Origin: Alphaproteobacteria bacterium
Lineage (GTDB): Bacteria > Pseudomonadota > Alphaproteobacteria > Micropepsales > Micropepsaceae
Assembly: GCA_015654715.1 (NCBI GenBank)
Contig: JAATGK010000318.1
Coordinates: 1-8,892 of the forward strand
Length of the DNA: 8,892 nucleotides
Direction of reading: 5' to 3'
In this document: positions 6,429 through 8,892 of the stretch, in pieces
Numbering within the stretch: the stretch's first letter is position 1
Layout of the letters: the number at the start of each line of letters is the position of its first letter
Translations under genes and position numbers: made by a program
Notes under the pieces: model-generated
Told to the model about the DNA's origin: nothing
What the model saw: only the letters and a program-made list of their open reading frames with translations
Database searches by the model: none

Positions 6429-7712
6429 TCAGTTGGGCGCGGTCTTCACCACAACGCCGCCCTTCATCACGAATTGGACGTGTTCCAATACTTTTACATC
6501 AGCGAGCGGATCGCCGGAAACCGCGATCACATCGGCGAAATGACCGGGCGCCAGCTCGCCCACTTTGTCTTTCCAGCCGAGCAGTTCGGCAGCGTTAAGC
6601 GTGGCAGCGCGGATGGCATCGATCGGCTGCATGCCCCATTCCACCATTTTGGTGAACTGCCGGGCATTGTCGCCATGGGGATAGACCCCTGCATCGGTGC
6701 CGAACGCCATGCGTGCGCCGCCCTGAAACGCTTTCCTGAAATTCTCTCGCTGCAGCCGGCCGATGGCTTTTTCCTTCTCGATCGATTCCGGCAGCATGCC
6801 GTTCTTGAGACCTTCGCCGAGGATGAAATCGTCGTTGTAGATGTCGAACACCAGGAAGGTACCGTGGGCTTTGGCGAGCTTAATGCCCTCGGCATCGATC
6901 AGACTGGCATGCTCGACCGAGTCCACGCCGGCAATGATGGCGTCCTTGATCGCTTGGGTGCCGTGCGCGTGGGCGGCGACTTTGCGGCCGAGCTTGTGGG
7001 CTTCGGCGACGATCGCCTGCATTTCTTCCAGGGTGAATTGTTCGCCGCCCGCAGCGTCGCCTTTCGACAGCACGCCGCCCGAGGCGGCAATCTTGATCAG
7101 ATCGACACCGTATTTGACGTTCTGGCGCACCTTGGCGCGCAAAGCCCAGGGGCCGTCGGCAACGCCATCGGCGCTGTGATGGAATTCGAACGGCAACAGG
7201 TTGTCGTCGCCATGGCCGCCGGTGATCGAAATCATCGGTCCCGCCACCAGCATGCGTGGGCCCGGCACGTCGCCTGCCGCGATCGCATCGCGCACCGCCA
7301 CATCGGCATAACCGTCGGCGCCGACATCGCGCACGGTGGTGAATCCGGCCATCAAGGTGATGCGGGCATTCTTGACGCCGATGGTTGCTGCGCGCGGGAT
7401 CGAAATGCCGAGCGCCAGGTAGCCGTGATCGGTGGCATTGCCGGTCAGGTGGGTGTGGGCGTCGATCAGGCCAGGAAGACAGGTTAGGGCGGTAAGATCG
7501 CTCGCCTTGATGCCGCTCGGCAGCTTGGTGGTGGCGGCCGGACCGACCGCGGTAACGATCCCGGCAGCGTCGAACACGACCACCTGATCGGCCAACACTT
7601 TTCCGGCGCGCACATCGACGAGTTTGCCGCAATGCACGGCGCCGGGGCCGGCCTCTGCCGCGCCAACCATTGCTACCACGGCGAGCACCGAAACCCACAA
7701 TGCCTGACGCAT
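6429..7712 (-). CDS. Secreted metal-dependent amidohydrolase (dipeptidase/imidazolonepropionase-like)
   Basis: This 427-residue precursor has a signal peptide (MRQALWVSVLAVVAMVGAAEA, likely cleaved after residue 21), so it acts in the periplasm or outside the cell. The amidohydrolase TIM-barrel metal site is complete: His86 and His88 in GLIDAHTHLTG, a probable carboxylated Lys207 in VDLIKIAASGG, His248/His250 in AAHAHG, His268 in VEHAS, and Asp340 in FGTDAGV. The C-terminal GHFADVIAVSGDPLADV strand returns to the small beta domain. Such proteins are usually annotated as imidazolonepropionase-related amidohydrolases; characterised relatives include Xaa-Pro and other Xaa-dipeptidases. The substrate here is not determinable. 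The start is set at 7712 rather than 7805, because the signal peptide begins there and AAGGA/AAAGGA precede it. Transcription ends at the hairpin at 6389-6424. The gene is divergent from the small acyl-carrier-like gene. Confidence 0.88.
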   Translation of the reverse strand: MRQALWVSVLAVVAMVGAAEAGPGAVHCGKLVDVRAGKVLADQVVVFDAAGIVTAVGPAATTKLPSGIKASDLTALTCLPGLIDAHTHLTGNATDHGYLALGISIPRAATIGVKNARITLMAGFTTVRDVGADGYADVAVRDAIAAGDVPGPRMLVAGPMISITGGHGDDNLLPFEFHHSADGVADGPWALRAKVRQNVKYGVDLIKIAASGGVLSKGDAAGGEQFTLEEMQAIVAEAHKLGRKVAAHAHGTQAIKDAIIAGVDSVEHASLIDAEGIKLAKAHGTFLVFDIYNDDFILGEGLKNGMLPESIEKEKAIGRLQRENFRKAFQGGARMAFGTDAGVYPHGDNARQFTKMVEWGMQPIDAIRAATLNAAELLGWKDKVGELAPGHFADVIAVSGDPLADVKVLEHVQFVMKGGVVVKTAPN

Positions 7713-7882
7713 TTTCCTTGGTCCTTTAAGCTTTAAGCATCCCTGCCGCCACAGTGGGCACAGTTGGTGGTGGATGCAATGTGCCGGTTGTCGCTCGCAA
7801 ACCATCTGTTTACCCGGCGCGCGTAGATGTTGATTTCGCAGGCTGGTGCAGAAAGACCGGCGCGCGAAAAAGGCATTTTACC
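7713..7882. promoter_or_regulatory. Divergent intergenic region
   Basis: These 170 bases separate the starts of the amidohydrolase gene (-) and the acyl-carrier-like gene (+) and should contain both promoters. I see a tandem CTTTAAG pair (7723-7736) next to the - start and a short GGCACA/TGTGCC inverted pair (7757-7762, 7780-7785). I see no clear -35/-10 set. Confidence 0.4.
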
Positions 7883-8146
7883 ATGGACCTGGACGAGCTT
7901 TTCTTACGTTTTGAAGTCGAATTTGAACTTGATATGCCGGACGATGCGGAAAACACGCTGGTGTGCGTGCGCGACGTTCGCGATTACATCCGCGAAGTTT
8001 ACCGCGAACAGGGAATCGAAGCTCCGGCGGGTGCCATTTTCGAACGCGTGCGGCGGATTGCGGCGCATGTTACCCACGCTGACGCTTCGGAAATCGAACC
8101 CAAAACGCGGCTTGCCGATCTCATTCTGAATTCCCGCGCCGCCTAG
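7883..8146 (+). CDS. Small acidic protein resembling a circularly permuted acyl carrier protein
   Basis: Residues 1-36 align without gaps to E. coli acyl carrier protein 37-72. LDELFL matches the start of helix II, FEVEF matches ALEEEF, DMPDDAE matches EIPDEEAE, and VRDVRDYI matches VQAAIDYI; about 12 of 36 residues are identical by hand. After a linker (REQGIEAPAG), residues 52-84 resemble the N-terminal half: FERVRRI matches EERVKKI, and ASEIEPKTRLADL resembles the usual loop ending in (V)EDL. Ser84 in ILNSRAA then falls at the place of phosphopantetheine Ser36 (GADS) with one gap. The halves are thus in reversed order, and the classic DSL motif is absent. Length is 87 residues. The ATG at 7883 has AAAAAGG 9 bases upstream; the frame further up carries no acyl-carrier sequence. 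Function unknown. Coding is likely; the permutation is my inference. Confidence 0.7.
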   Translation: MDLDELFLRFEVEFELDMPDDAENTLVCVRDVRDYIREVYREQGIEAPAGAIFERVRRIAAHVTHADASEIEPKTRLADLILNSRAA

Positions 8147-8150
8147 GTTT

Positions 8151-8253
8151 GGAGCGCCTTCGGGAAAAGTGTGCAGCGGTTTTCCGTCCGAAAGCGCGAC
8201 CAACCAAGAATTTAGAGCGATTCATCGTTTCCGTGAAACGGTGAAATGCTCTG
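8151..8253. repeat. Two-hairpin dispersed repeat, copy 2
   Basis: Hairpin one: GCGCCTTCGG..GAAAA (8154-8168) pairs with TTTTCCGTCCGAAAGCGC (8180-8197). A spacer GACCAACCAAGAATTT follows. Hairpin two runs from AGAGCGATTCATCGTTTC (8214-8231) to GAAACGGTGAAATGCTCT (about 8235-8252), with a few mismatches. It has the same layout and orientation as copy 1 at 6327-6424. It lies just after the stop of the acyl-carrier-like gene, but there is no T-run, so termination is uncertain. Confidence 0.7.
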
Positions 8254-8301
8254 GTGCGCGAAATCGGTTAATCTCCTTCGGGATTTTAACTGTCGCACGC
8301 C

Positions 8302-8808
8302 ATGGCCCCTCGCATCATCGTCGTCAACGACAAGATGCAGACGAACTATCGCTACGAATGTGTGGCGCCGGTCGGCTGCGACTTCGATCCTGGGTTCAAG
8401 CCGCAACTGACGCCGAAAGAAATGTTGGCGCTCGGCGTCTTCGGCGGCAAATACATGTGCGATTGCGACCGCGAATTTCCTGTCGACTGGTTTGCCACCG
8501 CCAAGCTGTCGCCGGCGGGGAAAAATCCCAAGCTTAACTATTTCGGGGTCGACGCCAGTCAATCGCTGTCGGAGTGGCGGCGCAAGGGCTGGATTCATCC
8601 CGACGATCCGCGCGGCTGGTTTCAATGGTACTGCCGCTATTACTTGGGACGGCGGATGGAAGACGACAGACGCCAGATCACGCGGTGGAAGCAAATCACC
8701 CGCCATGTCGCGCAGGTGCGGAAGAATTGCGAGCCGGGCGATGTTTTTTGCCGCCCGCGTCAGCGCCAGGCGCTGCTGCATTGGGCTTATGACAGCCGCA
8801 AAATCTGA
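8302..8808 (+). CDS. Conserved-looking protein of unknown function
   Basis: The 168-residue protein has no signal peptide or membrane segment. It is rich in Trp, Tyr, Arg and Asp. Notable stretches are PGFKPQLTPKEMLALGVFGGKY, LNYFGVDASQSLSEWRRKGW, IHPDDPRGWFQWYCRYYLGRR and a basic C-terminus ending RQRQALLHWAYDSRKI. Seven cysteines (20, 26, 53, 55, 111, 143, 150) include a CDC pair and two further well-spaced pairs, which might bind metal. The dense aromatic motifs look strongly constrained. I recall similar uncharacterised proteins in bacteria and possibly fungi, but I cannot name a domain or function. ATG 8302 is the first start in frame and begins a plausible strand (RIIVVND). No good ribosome site precedes it, and none precedes ATG 8335 either. 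A repeat separates it from the upstream small gene, so it probably has its own promoter. Confidence 0.8.
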   Translation: MAPRIIVVNDKMQTNYRYECVAPVGCDFDPGFKPQLTPKEMLALGVFGGKYMCDCDREFPVDWFATAKLSPAGKNPKLNYFGVDASQSLSEWRRKGWIHPDDPRGWFQWYCRYYLGRRMEDDRRQITRWKQITRHVAQVRKNCEPGDVFCRPRQRQALLHWAYDSRKI

Positions 8809-8873
8809 TCCGAACCCTTGCGGCAAAGGTTTCTCCCTCTATCTCTATGTTCACAACCAAGGGGAGAGCCTTC

Positions 8874-8892
8874 ATGGCCAAGACGGCGTTGG
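8874..8892 (+). CDS. Start of a downstream gene (partial)
   Basis: ATG at 8874 is preceded by a strong ribosome site, AAGGGGAGAG (8859-8868), with 7 bases between GGGGAG and the start. Only MAKTAL is visible before the window ends, so the product cannot be named. Confidence 0.55.

Noticed and set aside
6474..7487. Long open frame (337 codons) on the + strand opposite the amidohydrolase gene
   Set aside because: It is the antisense shadow of a well-supported metal-dependent amidohydrolase. Its translation has no recognisable domain, and its length follows from the G+C-rich codon pattern of the other strand.
7757..7785. GGCACA...TGTGCC inverted pair as an operator
   Set aside because: Only 6 bases per arm with a 17-base spacer, which is easily expected by chance in a G+C-rich gap.
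7754..7882. Upstream start at 7754 for the acyl-carrier-like gene
   Set aside because: The extra 43 residues carry no acyl-carrier similarity and the ATG lacks a ribosome site. ATG 7883 has AAAAAGG at good spacing, and the family-like sequence begins there.

Overview
The window (about 60% G+C by eye) looks like a chromosomal segment of an alphaproteobacterium. It carries a chemotaxis cluster of the MCP/cheW/cheR/cheB type. Its intergenic gaps hold dispersed hairpin repeats built on the words CCTCATCCTGAGGAG / GCGTCTCGAAGG and TAGAGC...GCTCT, which I know from alphaproteobacterial genomes. I cannot assign a genus from sequence alone.

Left third (1-3753, all + strand): the last 12 codons of an upstream gene, probably a chemoreceptor (tail ...DDGFKEYA). 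One base after its stop comes cheW. Then follows an outer-membrane SphA/phenol-degradation-type protein that does not belong to chemotaxis, a degraded second copy of the 3' third of cheW, intact cheR, and cheB coupled to cheR with a 3-nt gap. The outer-membrane gene therefore sits as foreign cargo between two cheW-related sequences inside a chemotaxis operon. No cheA or cheY lies in the window; they may be upstream.

Middle (3754-6266): a compound palindromic repeat separates cheB from a convergent gene on the - strand. That gene encodes a 573-residue soluble helical protein containing a CheZ-like DxxxQ motif (LQFGDITRQ). With cheR/cheB next door, I read it as a chemotaxis accessory protein, possibly a phosphatase. 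Upstream of it is a 147-codon remnant of a CstA-type transporter, whose reading frame ends inside repeat-like DNA.

Right third (6267-8892): a secreted amidohydrolase (- strand) ends at a strong intrinsic terminator embedded in a two-hairpin repeat. Divergently transcribed from it is an 87-residue protein whose two halves match acyl carrier protein in swapped order, apparently a circular permutation cut at the phosphopantetheine serine. A second copy of the two-hairpin repeat follows. After it come a 168-residue conserved-looking protein of unknown function and the first codons of another gene with a strong ribosome binding site.

The most novel items are the permuted acyl-carrier-like protein (7883-8146), the cargo insertion flanked by cheW copies (334-1769), and the CheZ-like motif in the 573-residue protein. 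No RNA gene, CRISPR array or insertion sequence was seen. No gap without a gene exceeds 300 bases.
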